DNA of 64,000 nucleotides from Sphagnum magellanicum (Eukaryota; Streptophyta; Sphagnopsida; Sphagnales; Sphagnaceae). The stretch spans positions 6,510,001-6,574,000 of the forward strand of contig CM038910.1 of assembly GCA_021904315.1 (NCBI GenBank), read 5' to 3'. The translations under genes were made by a program, and so were the position numbers. Positions 48,451 to 60,905 of the stretch are shown in pieces. How positions within the stretch are numbered: position 1 is the stretch's first letter; the number at the start of each line of letters is the position of its first letter. Under the pieces are notes generated by a model. The model searched no databases. It saw only the letters and a program-made list of their open reading frames with translations, and was not told the DNA's origin.

Positions 48451-51400
48451 TTTTTGAATAAAAAATAAAAAATCAAAGAATTGCTTTTCCTGGTTATTTC
48501 AAAACCCTTAAACGACCAGGGGCTTCCATGAAAGAACCATCAGTTATTTGGGTTTTCAATTTTTGAGAACCATGGTTATGAACCCTACGAATCGCCCCCT
48601 AATTTGATCCTAATTTTAACATCCAATGCAAATCAATTAAGCAATTTGATATTCATTTAACCATTTTGATTTGCTTTGGATCTTTAATGAACAATTCCAT
48701 CTCATGTCTAGGATAGTTTACGAATAATTTTATTAAATGTCAAATTTATGATTGTAGGTGAATAGCTTGAATCATCAAATAAAAGTGGATTGATGTTACC
48801 AATATTTTTCCCCTAACAAGTGGCTCCTCACCTCATTGTGTAGTAGCTCTACCTTTTATGGTACGTTCGACAAAAATTGTCAAAGATAATTTAGTTATTC
48901 AACACAATTGCATCTAGTAAAAGATTGCACCAATGGTGTGGATCAATTCACCTTATATTATTGGATAGAAGCTAGGACATTTCGATATGATTATCTTTCA
49001 TAATGTGAAAAAAAAAATTCAAAGAAAAAAAAAGACGAGGATTATGAATTACATAATGTGAATTTAGAAATTGACAAATTAGGTTTTAGGATGTCGAGAT
49101 GTAATGGATAAAATATTAGCACAATGCTAGACTACATTTTGCAAAAAATATAAAACATATTGATTGACCTAGTTTCAAACTTATCTAGATGTTAAATTGA
49201 TGCATTAAAAATGATGTTGTACAAATATAACACATGTTTTCAGCATTATTTTAGTTCATGAAACTTGGGTGGAATTACATTAATAGTGTGAGGAGTCAAA
49301 AAAATTGTAACAATTGCTTAATTTTTCATGTTTTAATGTCAAAATTTGTACCAATGTTGCAAGTCATTCAAAAGGACCCATTAAACATTGTAAAAATCTT
49401 TTATTTATTGGAAGATTTTTGAAACATAACATATTTTGAATTATGCTTTTTAAACATATATTTAAACAATAATATATTATGACATTTTCGCATAGATTTA
49501 AGTTTTACAAATTTTAAATAAAATATTTTAAAGATGTTTTGAAAATATTTTATATAAACAATATATTAGGTGGGTTTGGCTCTTATTATCCCATCTGCAC
49601 CCACTTGTAAACATAATAAATTTAAAGGATTGATAATGCTTGAAGTGGTTCCTTTCATTATAATTACGCTCTAATCAATTTGCAAACTAATACAAAAAAA
49701 TTCAAAAAAACAAGTGTTACGTTACACTAATTTAGTTTTTCAAAAAGAACATGTCAAAGAATGCAAGTACGTTTCTAGTTGTCACCCACCAATTCCTAGT
49801 ACAAGACAAAAATTATTTGAAAAAAGAAAAAAGCTTACAGAAAAAATGATGATTTGCAGAGTGTTTTCCCTACCTCTAGGAAGAGGCAATAAAACTACAA
49901 TAATGCAATTTTCCAAATGTATTTATCCATATCATAGTACTTGAGCAAGTTTGATAGTCCATTGTTGAGTATTTAATTAATTTTCAAAAAATCAATTAGA
50001 CAACCATTTTTAAACTATCATTTGAATATCCAATCAAAAATGTTAGAAAATATTTTGCACTTGAACAATGACGAAAATCATCCATCTTCAATCACTTTTC
50101 ATCAACTTGTGATCATTTCATCACTTGGCACTTGCCATTTCTTATGTGTTTTCAGCAACATTGCCATATTTGAAATTACAATGCAATTCTTGGTGCTACC
50201 ATTTGTGAGTACTCATTTTGGTTACTCATTTTTTGGTACTTTCAATGGAGTATAGGTTTGCAAGATTGGTGCATTCTAGTTAAGAATATTTTTATAGAAC
50301 ATACATTTACAAGATTGGTGCATTGAAGAGCTTACCATAATTAAAACATGTGAAGGGAATGTGCACAACTTTTAATTTATGAGTATCATTAGAAAATGCC
50401 ATGGAATGTTTCATAGTGATTATTGTGAATTTGAAGTTGCAAGTGTGTTTAAATTTATGGATGATTTAAAAGCATTGTTTTTAGTTAAGGTATTTATGGA
50501 TATTGGAGAAAAACAACAAGAAATGTCAATAGGGTTATTTAAGCCCATCACAAAAGATGAGTGCCACAGCATTTTGCAACATGAAGTTGATTTGTTGAAT
50601 AAAGTAGGGCATGAAAAAAATACATAGTACATAATGGAAAAGTGTCTAATTGGCTAACTCAAGAAATTCAAAGCAACATTATAAGCAAACTAGAAAATCA
50701 AGCATTAGTCAAACGATAGGTCTTGGATGCATCAGCACAAAACATATGTGAACTAATTTCAACGAGATCTACAACCACCCATTGTTGCAACATCAACAAA
50801 TGTCATGATAAAAACATTGATGCCCTCCATTTGTTAAAAATTGCTGATAGAAAACTAAGATGTCTTAATGCCTACGAAAAACTTGGAAAAAGCAACCTGT
50901 ATGAGTGGTTTATAGAGGTAGGAGAAATAAAAGCCAAGTATGGCCATATTGAGGCATGCATGAGAATTCAAAATAAGAAGCATAACTTGCCAATACTTGA
51001 GAATCATTTGTGCTAAGAGATTTTATGGTGGCATTGTTGCAAAAAATGAGCAAGGTGATCAGCTTTTAACAACCTCCACTATACAAACAATACTCTATGG
51101 AATGCTTAGGTCTTTGGCTCCTTATGTTCTTTGTAGCAACAAACACATGGTGGGTTTAAGGTTACTCAAGAATGGACCCATCAATTCATGGAGCATTAAA
51201 CATGTATTTCATTAATTTTAGAGTTTGAAAATAACAATAATTTTTTTGAAGGGTCAAAATTATGTGTCATCTTATGATCCAGTGGACAGAAGATTCATAT
51301 TTTCATGTATTTTCCATGTTTAAAATCAAAAGAAATGAGAGAGACAATAGAAACTGAACCGAGTGGCTTCCAAGTTTACATGGCACATTCATGATAACCG

Positions 51401-53099
51401 AGAAAGAATGAAGCAAACAACAAAGGTGAAGACCAATCTCATTTCCAAATTGGGGCTTTAATTATCAAATATAATGTTGAAAACTCACATCCCTATTCAA
51501 AATTGTGACATGCAAGAAACATATCAAAGCCAAGAACTCCATTCCCTCATGTATTATGCATTTCATATTTCTTGAACTCCAACTGCATTTATTGCACTTT
51601 TGGAATGTTGGTAAAAACAAGCAAGCAATTGCAAAAGTAAGATTTATACAATATCCGTTTGGTGATTCTTCACAATTTTACAATCTTGTTGACTAAGTTG
51701 CAATGAAGGGAATGTTTGGAAGGAGGCAGACTAGGAATTTTGTGCTAAGTTTCAATAAGCAAACCTCCCAACAATCTCAACCATGTCAGAGACCTTGGCA
51801 AATTGCAAGGTATCTTGAACTTTTGATGTTTTTTGGATAGGGTCTCTAGAGCTTTTGAAATTGTTGTCGGATATTTACCAAACATTTTGAAAAATTCACA
51901 AATAATTAAATCATCATCAAACTGGCTCAAGTAGTATAGTAATCAACAATCTCAACACTAATGTTTTTTCTTTTCTTTTATTATTTCCATTCAGTGATAT
52001 CCAAAGTGGTGATCATAAGTAAGAAGATTTAACAAAGTTTAGCTATAAACTAAATATGAAAGTGAAAAAAATTATGCATCCTTCCATATTGTTGAGTACC
52101 TATTGAAGCCTAATATAAAAAGAAATTTCTCAACAAATATTTGTTTAATTTTTTTTTTGGGGTAGAATAAAACCTCAAAGAACCTACTATTGTAATAATT
52201 AAAATAATATTTTTTCTAATTAAAAATTTTCTGGGAAAAAATAAGCTGTTTAGCACACCATCCCTGGGGAAGCAAATTCACAAAGTATAACAAATAAGCA
52301 GGTGAATTTTTTTGATCCTGGCCTAACTTATAACCAACCAGCCAAAAAACTTTCACATGAATGCTTGACTCTCATCGTTTCTAGTGTGGAGTTGTTGAAG
52401 TTTTGGTTTCTCGCATGCCCACAAAGATTCAATTTCTATTTGTATGCTGAAAATTTGAATTTCCATGGGCAGCATCCTGAAGAAGAATCAATTTGTACTC
52501 GCATGCTGAAAATGCAATTTTTACTTGCATGTAGAAGACATAAAATAGGGTGGCTCAAATTTTGATTATCTTTTGCTTATCCTTGCACGATATCTCAAAT
52601 GTTCACTTGGCTACATATGCCTGAATTGACTATTGAATTATCCAGCAATCAAAACTCCATGAGCAAAAAAAGTAGAGTTTTGAATCATCGACAATTCAAG
52701 TCTTTTATGAACACTTTATCACCAATGGGCTGGTGCAGCTACTTTAGTGTGTGCAAGTTGGGTTTGGCTTATGGTACTGGATTTAAACCGTTATCACTCT
52801 AAATGTTTCCATAAGTGCAACTTATCAATGCAGAATCATTTAATTCAGTCATGTGGGAAGCATTTAATTTCGCATTTTAGTTGTAATCATTGACAAAATA
52901 ATCATGAAATAAGGAAAAAAAACCCCAAGTGAGATGTTCAAAGCTTCACCCTTGATGATCACAAAATCGAGAACATAATTTGGAGTTTAGACAGTAGATG
53001 ATATGAAGGACAAAATCAACCTTTGAAGCCTCCCTAATTTCTGCACATGATGTATAAAACTTTGCAAATTGAGAAGAGTCAGAAGACCTTTTGAAGTGA
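48451..53099. other. AT-rich intergenic DNA with unidentified short frames
   Basis: Mostly AT-rich. Three neighbouring plus-strand frames (50379-50627, 50723-51016, 50997-51215) of 72-97 codons have ordinary rather than low-complexity composition, with peptides such as DDLKALFLVKVFMDIGEKQQ and KLGKSNLYEWFIEVGEIKAK. They could be remains of one broken gene or transposon protein. I do not recognise the family. Confidence 0.35.
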
Positions 53100-54140
53100 T
53101 TCATTTAATCAGTAGATTAACTGCGAGATCAGCAGCCACAATTCAGATAATTAAGCAACTTTCATCTTTTGCTGGATTAGCAGCAGCAACAAGATATGCA
53201 GTTTTGATCTTTGCTAGATTAGTAGGCAGCAAACAAGAAAAACATCTTTTTTATGTTTTCTAGATCACTAGCCACAGTTTTTTTTTTGCATTTATTTCAC
53301 CTTAAAAAACATGATTGACACATACAAAGAATTTTTGTAAAAAAAGATACTAATTTGCCAGATTTCAAAATTTAAAAAAAATTAAAAAATCTCCAGATTA
53401 CTGTACAACAACAGGTTCCAACAGGTAGCCAAAAACATAATTTAAAGACTCTTAAATTTTAAAACTTTCATATCTGTACTGTAGCCAAATTTGGCTAATT
53501 CTTATTGTTGACGATCGCCAGTTTGGCTAGGTCACAGAATTGAAAAGAAAAACACTGAGCAGCAGTGAAACAAGCAGCAGCAAGCTTAAAAAACAGCTTC
53601 ATTTATATTTGCTAGATTAGCAAGGTTAAACAGCTTAATCAAATATCTTTGCTAGATTAGCAAGGTTAAACAGCTTAATCAAATATCTTTGCTAGATTAG
53701 CAAGATGAAACAGCTTAACTAAATATCTTTGCTAGATTAGCAAGATCAAACAGCTTAATCAAATATCTTTGCTAGATTAGCAGGAGCAACAAGGTCAGCA
53801 GCTTTATCTTGGCTAGATTAGCAGCAGCAACAAAGATAAAAACAGCTCTGGTCTTTGCTAGCACCAGCACTGACAAGATAAGCATCTGTTATTCTTGGCT
53901 AGATCAGAAGCTGTAAGATATTAAGCATCTTTTATCTTTGCTAGAGTAGTGAACTGTACAGCAGCAACAAGATCAGCAGCATTATCTTTGGCTACATTAG
54001 CAGCAGAAACAAGATTAGGAGGCAGCAGCCTCTCTATCTTTACTAGATTAGAAGCAAAAACAAGAGTTAACAACTTTTATTCTTTGGTAGATTAGCTGCA
54101 GAAAATCAGATTAATTAGCAGCAGATAAATTTCTCTGCAA
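53100..54140. repeat. Degenerate minisatellite (TTTGCTAGATTAGCA core)
   Basis: Four near-exact 40-bp units (TATCTTTGCTAGATTAGCAA followed by GGTTAAACAGCTTAATCAAA) lie in a row at about 53645-53800. On both sides diverged copies keep ATCTTTGCTAGATTAGCAGC and AGCAACAAGAT from about 53110 to 54120. The array ends about 0.8 kb upstream of the LRR pseudokinase start. The core TGCTAGATTAGCA is nearly palindromic. Confidence 0.85.
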
Positions 54141-54913
54141 TACATGACAAAACCTCTGTGTGTACGTACATATGTTGATGATTTTTCGCCGAGATCTGTA
54201 GAGTAGAGACTCTCGAGAGTTGTACGTTGCAAAGAGTTATTGGAACTTATGATGAATATGGACTGTAGCATTAGAATTCATTGCAGCTGCTGCCACCAAA
54301 GCCTGGAAATGGCAGTCTCTCTGCTGCTGATGTAGGCTAGTCAAGTTCACAGCTTTGTAGTTTCCTTTCTACACTTGCACTGCTTGACAAACAAGACTCG
54401 AGCTGTCCACGCGGTAGCTCCTGTCTGCCTCAGCTGCAGCTGTTTAATTGCAGCCCCATGTTTTTGTCAGAAAGCATATAATGCGGGTGAAACTGCTGTC
54501 TGTTGTGCAGCTCCGTAGACCATCTGTCGTTCTACCGTTGTCGCTACTTGGTTTGTTATATTGGTTGGTTTCGACATTGTTGTCAGTAGGAAAAAAAAGC
54601 ATGTCAAGAACTGATCCGGCGCAATTGAAGAAGGATGGGCGTACTCGAGCTACACAGTAGTGCTGATCTGTATTCGACATGATTTGTTGAGTGATGATCG
54701 TCATAGTGGTGATGCTGCTGCTGCTGCTTCAGTGCATGTATAGAAGTTCCGAGGAGCCGAGTAGTGTGTTCTCGAGCTGTTAACCATGAGCAGCCTGGTG
54801 TTTTTACGGATTGAGAAACTGCGTGATCAGGAGCAGCAGCAGCCAGGAACAACAGCGGCGGTGTTGACCAGTTGCAGCTTCAGCAGCTTGCAGAGCTAGA
54901 GAGGATTGCAGCG
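54141..54913 (+). promoter_or_regulatory. Promoter and leader of the LRR pseudokinase gene
   Basis: Balanced-composition sequence rich in CAGCAG/CTGCTG near the start codon. Frames on both strands here are short and not protein-like. No TATA box can be assigned with confidence. Confidence 0.35.
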
Positions 54914-57900
54914 ATGGCGGAAATGTTAAGTCCCGCGAGCGCTTCTTCTAGATTTTGGTACTCTAGTAATATTCTTGTGACGTTGATCGTGGGTGTTGTG
55001 TATCATGAGCTGGTAGTTTTGGGCGACGCGCAGCAGCAGGAGCTGCTACTTGCGAACCAGCAGGTGAACGCACTCCTGCAACTGCAAGAGCTGCTGGAGT
55101 ATCCATCGGCAACAAGGAACTGGAACAGCAACACAAACTTCTGTGACCTGACGTCCAACCCATCTCTGAACCTCACCTGTGCGGCTGGAGGAACATTGAC
55201 GTACCTGCGGATCGTGGGTGACAAGCAGTACGTCCCCTTTGACGACAGGTTGCTGCTGTTGCATAGTATAACTGATGAACCTGCTGCTGCTCCGCTCTCG
55301 CACAATAACAAGTCGCTATCTTCTGACTTCAACTTCAGCGCCTTGATCGGAACCCTCTTGTCGTTCCCGGACTTGCAAGGAATCGAGCTGGTTTCAGTGG
55401 GATTATGGGGGAGTCTACCAGCTGCGGAGCTCAACCAGTTAAGCAATCTCCAAGTTTTGAATGCAAGCTCCAATCTGATTTCGGGGTCAGTTCCTCAAAG
55501 CCTCGCGGGGTTGGGAGCTTTGCGGGTTTTAGCGCTGGACGGAAATGCACTCACGGGCTCGTTTCCTTTCTGGTTGAGCTCTGTGCCGTCTCTACAAGTT
55601 CTATCCCTGTCTGATAATCATCTTTCGGGGGGATTGCAGCTCAACGATAGCAGCAACATCGCGCACTTCCACCAGTCGACCCAGCAGCAGCTGACGAGCA
55701 AGTCCAGCTTCATGAGTAGTAGCAACAGCAGGATGGAAGGCACTACTACTGTAGTTGTACCTGCAAGCTCCATAACCTTGTTGCAGAATCTCGTCTCTCT
55801 ATCCCTTGCCCACAACCAGTTTACAGGGCTGATACCGAACTTAGACTCTTTGGTTCATCTCCAGAGCTTGAACCTTGGAGGCAACAGCTTCGGGCCTGAG
55901 TTTCCGTCTCTGGGCAACAAGCTTGTGTCGGTGTATCTGGGGGAGAACCAGCTCGCAGGTCCCATACCTTCGTCTCTCAAGAGTTTGACCAAGCTTCAAA
56001 CTCTGGACCTTTCTGGAAATGCACTTAGCGGCAACCCACCTCAGTTTCTGTTCGAGCTTCCAAGTATTGTTTTCTTGAGCTTGGCTCGTAATCATCTGAG
56101 CGGCATTCTTCCTGACAATCTTTCTCTCGGCCCTTTCCTCACTTTCCTTGATGTGTCATCCAACGATTTGTCAGGTCCTCTACCCAAGGCATTCCTCAGT
56201 TCGGTGAACAATGTGACAATCAAGTACCAGAACAACTGCCTGGCGACAATCAAGCAGCAGCAGGAAACGGCTCTGTATTGCTCCTCCGCAACTGTTGCAG
56301 CGGCAGCGGCAGAAACCGGCAATCACCGCCATCATCGTCTGGCTATCATAGCTGCCATCCTTGGCGGAGGCGTAGGAATCGGATTGACCATTTGTATATT
56401 GTCGATTCTTCTCCTCAAGCGATGGACGACGTCGAGTGATGAAGAAGACAACAACATAGTTGCCCCTGAGGATGGCTGCAACAGTTCTTCCTTTGCAAGT
56501 CCTATCGGCATCCCTTCAGAATTGCTCATCAATGCGAGTAAGAGATTTTGTTTTTCGCCTCCTCAAAGCCAGAGCAGCTGCAAACCATGCGAATTCCTTC
56601 TTTTTTCTTGCGTACCCCATCTCTCCGGAAAGCAGCGGCTCTCCAAGTTGTAGGAAGGAAGATGAGAACAATGTGATCTCTCTCTCTCTCTCAATTCTTT
56701 CTTTGTGTATGACAGGATACATTACACAATCCAAGAGACTAGGATTGCTTCCTCAACCAAGTCGAACCTTCACTCTCGAGGAGCTCAAAGAAGCAACCGA
56801 TAGTTTCAATCCTGCTGCTTTTGTGGGCGAAGGCAGCCATGGCAAGGTAAAGAGTTTTTGACAAATCTTCAAGCTATGATCTTGGAGTTTGCATCTGGGT
56901 GAAGAACATAACATAAAGACCTAACAGAAGCTCTGCATGGATCTTCAAGCTCATCTTGAAGTTTGCATCAGTGTGAAGAATATTACATAGAGACCTAACA
57001 GAAGCTTTGCACTTATCTATTCAAGCTCATCTTCGAGTTTGCATCAAGGTGAAGAATATACATTAAAGACCTAACAGAGGCTCTGTACACATCTTTCAAG
57101 CTCATGATCTTGAAGCTCATGATTGTGGAGTCTGCATCAAGGTGAAGAAAATATATTAGAGACCTAACAGAAGGTCTGCTGCAATGGTGATAACATGGAT
57201 CATGCAATCAATGTGCAGGTATTCAAAGGGCAGTTGACAGACAAAACAAAGGTGGCAATCAAATGGATTACCATCAAACCAGATGCAGATGTGCAGGAGA
57301 TCAAGACACAGATGGATGTGCTCTGCAAGCTCAGGCATCACCGACACCTTGTATCGATTCTTGGATACTGTATAGAAGAGAACTTTGTTGGTGCTGGGGA
57401 TGAAGCAGATGTCAAGAAGAGCCAGAGCTTGTATGTCGTGTCTGAGTTTGTCGAGCATGGTGATCATCTGCGAAGCCTTCTCAACAGTAAGAAGAGTCTA
57501 CTACTTCTTCCCTCTCTCCCCCCCCAGATCATAACAATTTCCATTGCTTCCTCAATAAATTCAAGGGAAGAAACACTGACAACTAAAATCAATTGTTGCA
57601 GCATTTTCCGGAAGAGGCAAGATATGAAGAACATATTCAGCCAAAAGCTTTATCTCATAAGAGAAAAAGTCTGGAGAGAAAGAGAGAGAGTCAGAGACAG
57701 ATCATGCTCATGGATTGGTGGTGGTCTAACCTTGCACCATATCTGGGTGCTTACTTGCACATGTTGTGTGTGTTTTCTCATTCAGAGAAAGGCAACAGGA
57801 ATGCTTTGAGTTGGTCAGAGAGACTAGCAGCTGCCATTGGTGCCGGTCGTGGCATCCACCATTTGCACACATGTGTTGTGCCCCCTGTATTTGACAACAA

Positions 57901-59103
57901 TCTTAAGAGCACGAATATTTTGCTTGGTGAAAGCATGGATGCTCAAGTCAGTGACTATGGGATCCTTGGCCACCTTTCTTCCTTTGCAGTCAATGTAAGT
58001 AGTCTATTGCATTGCTTTCCACCTTTTTGCAGTCATTGTACAACAATAGGACACTAAGACACTGCAGGAATTTACATGTTCTGGTGGTGTTATGTAGAAC
58101 AAGACTCGGGAAGCCAAACAAGCAGGAGTTCATTTCAAAGATGATCTGATCAGGTTTCCTACTTCCTTGACCAGTTTTGCATATTCTTATCTGAGATGTT
58201 GCTAGATCTGTCCTTTTAAGAAGAGAACAGAGAATCAAACACTGTTGCAGGCTAGGTTAATAAAAACAACACCTATGAAGGGCTGTGTCTTCTTTTGGGT
58301 TATCAAGCCTGCATATGTTGTTCCATTGCAATATTCTGGTAAACAGAATTGACCTGCAATATTGTCTTACAAAAAAAAACTTGGGAGTCTGGTGTGCAGG
58401 AAGGAGCAGAATGATAAGCAGGATATCTACAACTATGGCTTGATACTCTTGGAGATCGTGCTTGGGAGGCCACCCACAATTAAGAACCCCTTCCCACAGA
58501 AACGTTCAGAGCTGGCACGTAGCCCTTGAAACTCTTTGCACTTTCGTCCCTTTACTGACTGGTGATGCTGGTTCCTGCAGTGAACAATCAACTGTAAGCA
58601 TGAAGAGAAATATGAAAGAACAAGGAATGAAATGCAATGCTGCATGAACATTTTGTACAGCCTTAAAAACTGATGATTACTGCTTCTCTCATGTTTTGTG
58701 ACATCTAAAGAGAGATGGGTGTTCTGATACTGAAATGCAGGAAAGGCTTACCAAGGAGAAAGGCCCATCAATGGAACTCATTGACAAAGGGATAGTTGGG
58801 ATGTGTGGTGCGGAATCATTGGCAACAGTGCTTGAAATTGCTGGAAAGTGCATGCTTGACAATCCTGCAAAGCGACCATCGATGGAGGATGTGTTATGGA
58901 ACCTTCAGTATGCCGCACAAGTTCACAGTTCCAGTGCTGCCAACAACAGTGCTGATGAATTTGATGCAAGAAGGGAGGAATTCCAAAAAGCACCTGCCTC
59001 CACTGATAGAAGGCACAGTGGTGGGTACATCCAAGACACTCAAGTTTCTGATGAGGATTGGAAGGCTGGCCCATCAGCATTTGCATCTGAGTTTCTTCGT
59101 TAA
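54914..59103 (+). CDS. LRR receptor-like pseudokinase, At3g03770 type (921 aa, 7 exons)
   Basis: Predicted plasma-membrane receptor. Exons: 54914-56537, 56716-56846, 57219-57486, 57786-57994, 58098-58153, 58400-58514, 58741-59103, one frame of 2766 nt. Start ATG begins MAEMLSPAS, then a hydrophobic segment. An LRR N-cap region (ATRNWNSNTNFCDLTSNPSL) and about 8-9 LRRs follow, interrupted by a serine-rich insertion. A transmembrane helix lies at about 475-502 (RLAIIAAILGGGVGIG). The kinase-like domain starts near TFTLEELKEATDSF with a glycine loop VGEGSHGKV and VAIK lysine (about 600). The HRD motif is replaced by FDNNLKSTNILL, DFG is DYG, and no APE is visible, so phosphotransfer is unlikely. 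It ends with RPSMEDVLWNLQYAAQV. Intron 6 starts with GC, not GT. Homologues are described as inactive LRR kinases. Confidence 0.88.
56865..57185 (+). repeat. Tandem repeat in intron 2 of the LRR pseudokinase (about 75-bp unit)
   Basis: GACCTAACAGA recurs at 56918, 56992, 57068 and 57161, together with TCTTCAAGCTCAT, GTTTGCATCA and GTGAAGAA. That makes about four units of 74-93 bp filling nearly the whole intron. No coding role. Confidence 0.8.
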
Positions 59104-60421
59104 ACTCCCAAAGTCTGTAGGGGATAGTAGCATTTTTCAGCAGCAGCAGCTCCTCCCTCTGTTTCAAACATTGAATAGCTTAATTACCACTGGATTGATA
59201 CTTACACAGCAACAATGAGTATTATGATCTCAATTGTTCTAATGTTCATGTAGCTCATCAATTGTGGACTGATATCATAAGCAAAGATTGCATACTTGAG
59301 GAGACACTTTCTCTCAAGTTTGAGGTCTTTTCTATGAATGCCAAACTCCCAGAGCAGAAGACACTGCAGTCAAGCTGAAGAGGAGATGGATCCTGTAAGC
59401 TGCAAAAGAGTAGATTTGGTTTGCTAGAGAATGGATAGAAGAGGATTTGATATGTAGTTTCGGTAGTAGATGTGGAGAGAGAGCTCTCCACATCCACAAA
59501 AGCTTACCATGATTGTACTGTGTGTGAGCTAATTGTAAAGCTACTTCAGATTGTAAATTTTCAGCTGATGATATACAAGGGTGTGTAATGTTGTTACCTT
59601 CAAAATGTTGTTGTTGTGGACATTTTTCAGCAACGTCTCTCATAGATATGATAGTTATAGTGAGACTGTCATCTCCTTTACTGAAATTTAGAAGACTTTT
59701 CATTCTTCCAAGTTTCTTTTGCAAAGAGAAGCACAGGAAAAGTGAGGAACACGAGCTGTTTGCATTGCAGGGAAAGGCTGTTTTGTTTGCGTTTGGCAGT
59801 GCTCATCACAATGGCAGGTAAAATGAATGCTCTTCTTGCTTCACAATGATGCCGCAATCATCATTTTCTTTGCTTTTTTGCTTTGTTTCTCTTGTTTCTT
59901 TTTTGTGAGGGATGTCTCTTTGTCTTTGACAAGTTTCCAGATCATTGAACTATGCATGAAGAACCCCCTTCCATTTGTGTTGTTATCATTGCCAAGTTTC
60001 TGCTATAGTAGTAGTGTGTATGGGATCAAGATCAATGTCACTTCAAGTAGTTGTTTGGATCTCAAATGAATGAAGAAATTGTGGCTCAATTGAACACTTG
60101 AGCACCAAAACAAAAGGGTGAAAAGTAAACATTGTTGCTTGTGCACATGGATTAGGCCATAGTTGGGCAACATTTAAGAAGGAATCAAAGCAAATGTGAG
60201 TAGCAAGTGTGAGCATTTGGAGAGTTTCGGGATTGTTGTTGGATTTTTGCGTGTACAGGAGTGGAGGAGGGAGTGTTGGGATTGTTGTTGTCGATGAATT
60301 TTGCTTGTGTGTGTATGTGTGTTTCTTTCTTCTACAGCAATGGTGGTATGTAGTCACTTGACGAGTCATTGGCAACTCAATGCTTCAAGTTACACCTTTT
60401 GTGAAGCACTTGGAGAAAATT
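59104..60421. other. 3' flank of the LRR pseudokinase gene
   Basis: Likely 3' UTR and downstream DNA. Open frames of up to 130 codons (minus strand 59332-59724) show no family signature and overlap the expected UTR. Confidence 0.45.
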
Positions 60422-60905
60422 TGTAGTGTATATTTGGAGGGCACCTTATATCGATCGATTTCCCTCCTAAAAAATGGGAGGCATATTATGACTACTCCTC
60501 AATAGTGGGAGGGTTCTTACACCTATAAGTAGGGATAATATCCCTCCCACTCCTATTCCTTGTTATCTACATAGGTTTAGTTCATGATAAATTTTGCCTC
60601 GTGCTTTACAATAGGTAAAGCACATGGGTGGTGGACATTCCCAAAAATGTAGGGTTATCACCTCATCCTAGGCCCCGTTATTTTGAGAATGCCCCCACCC
60701 TAAGGCTTTACCTCACACATATCTTTGTCATTGCATTCTCACTTTAGTGGGTGTATAAAGAGAAGTTGGCCAACTAAGCATTACAATCTTCATGGTGGTT
60801 TTATATTTTCAATTTTCTTCTTCTTGACAATAAAGAATTTCGTTGCTGCCTATAAAAGAAATAAATCTCATCTGCACATGAAGGTGTACGCCTTCATTTT
60901 CTCCA
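60422..60905 (+). repeat. LTR-like block (possible solo Copia-type LTR)
   Basis: Starts TGTAGTGTATATTTGGAGGG, has a promoter-like CACCTATAAGTAGGGATA after GGGAGGGTTCTT, and later AATAAAG with GTTGCTGCC, an arrangement common in plant Copia LTRs. A perfect hairpin GTGCTTTAC-AATAG-GTAAAGCAC lies near 60602-60624. The exact right end, target duplication and primer-binding site could not be fixed, and no internal coding region is present. Confidence 0.4.
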
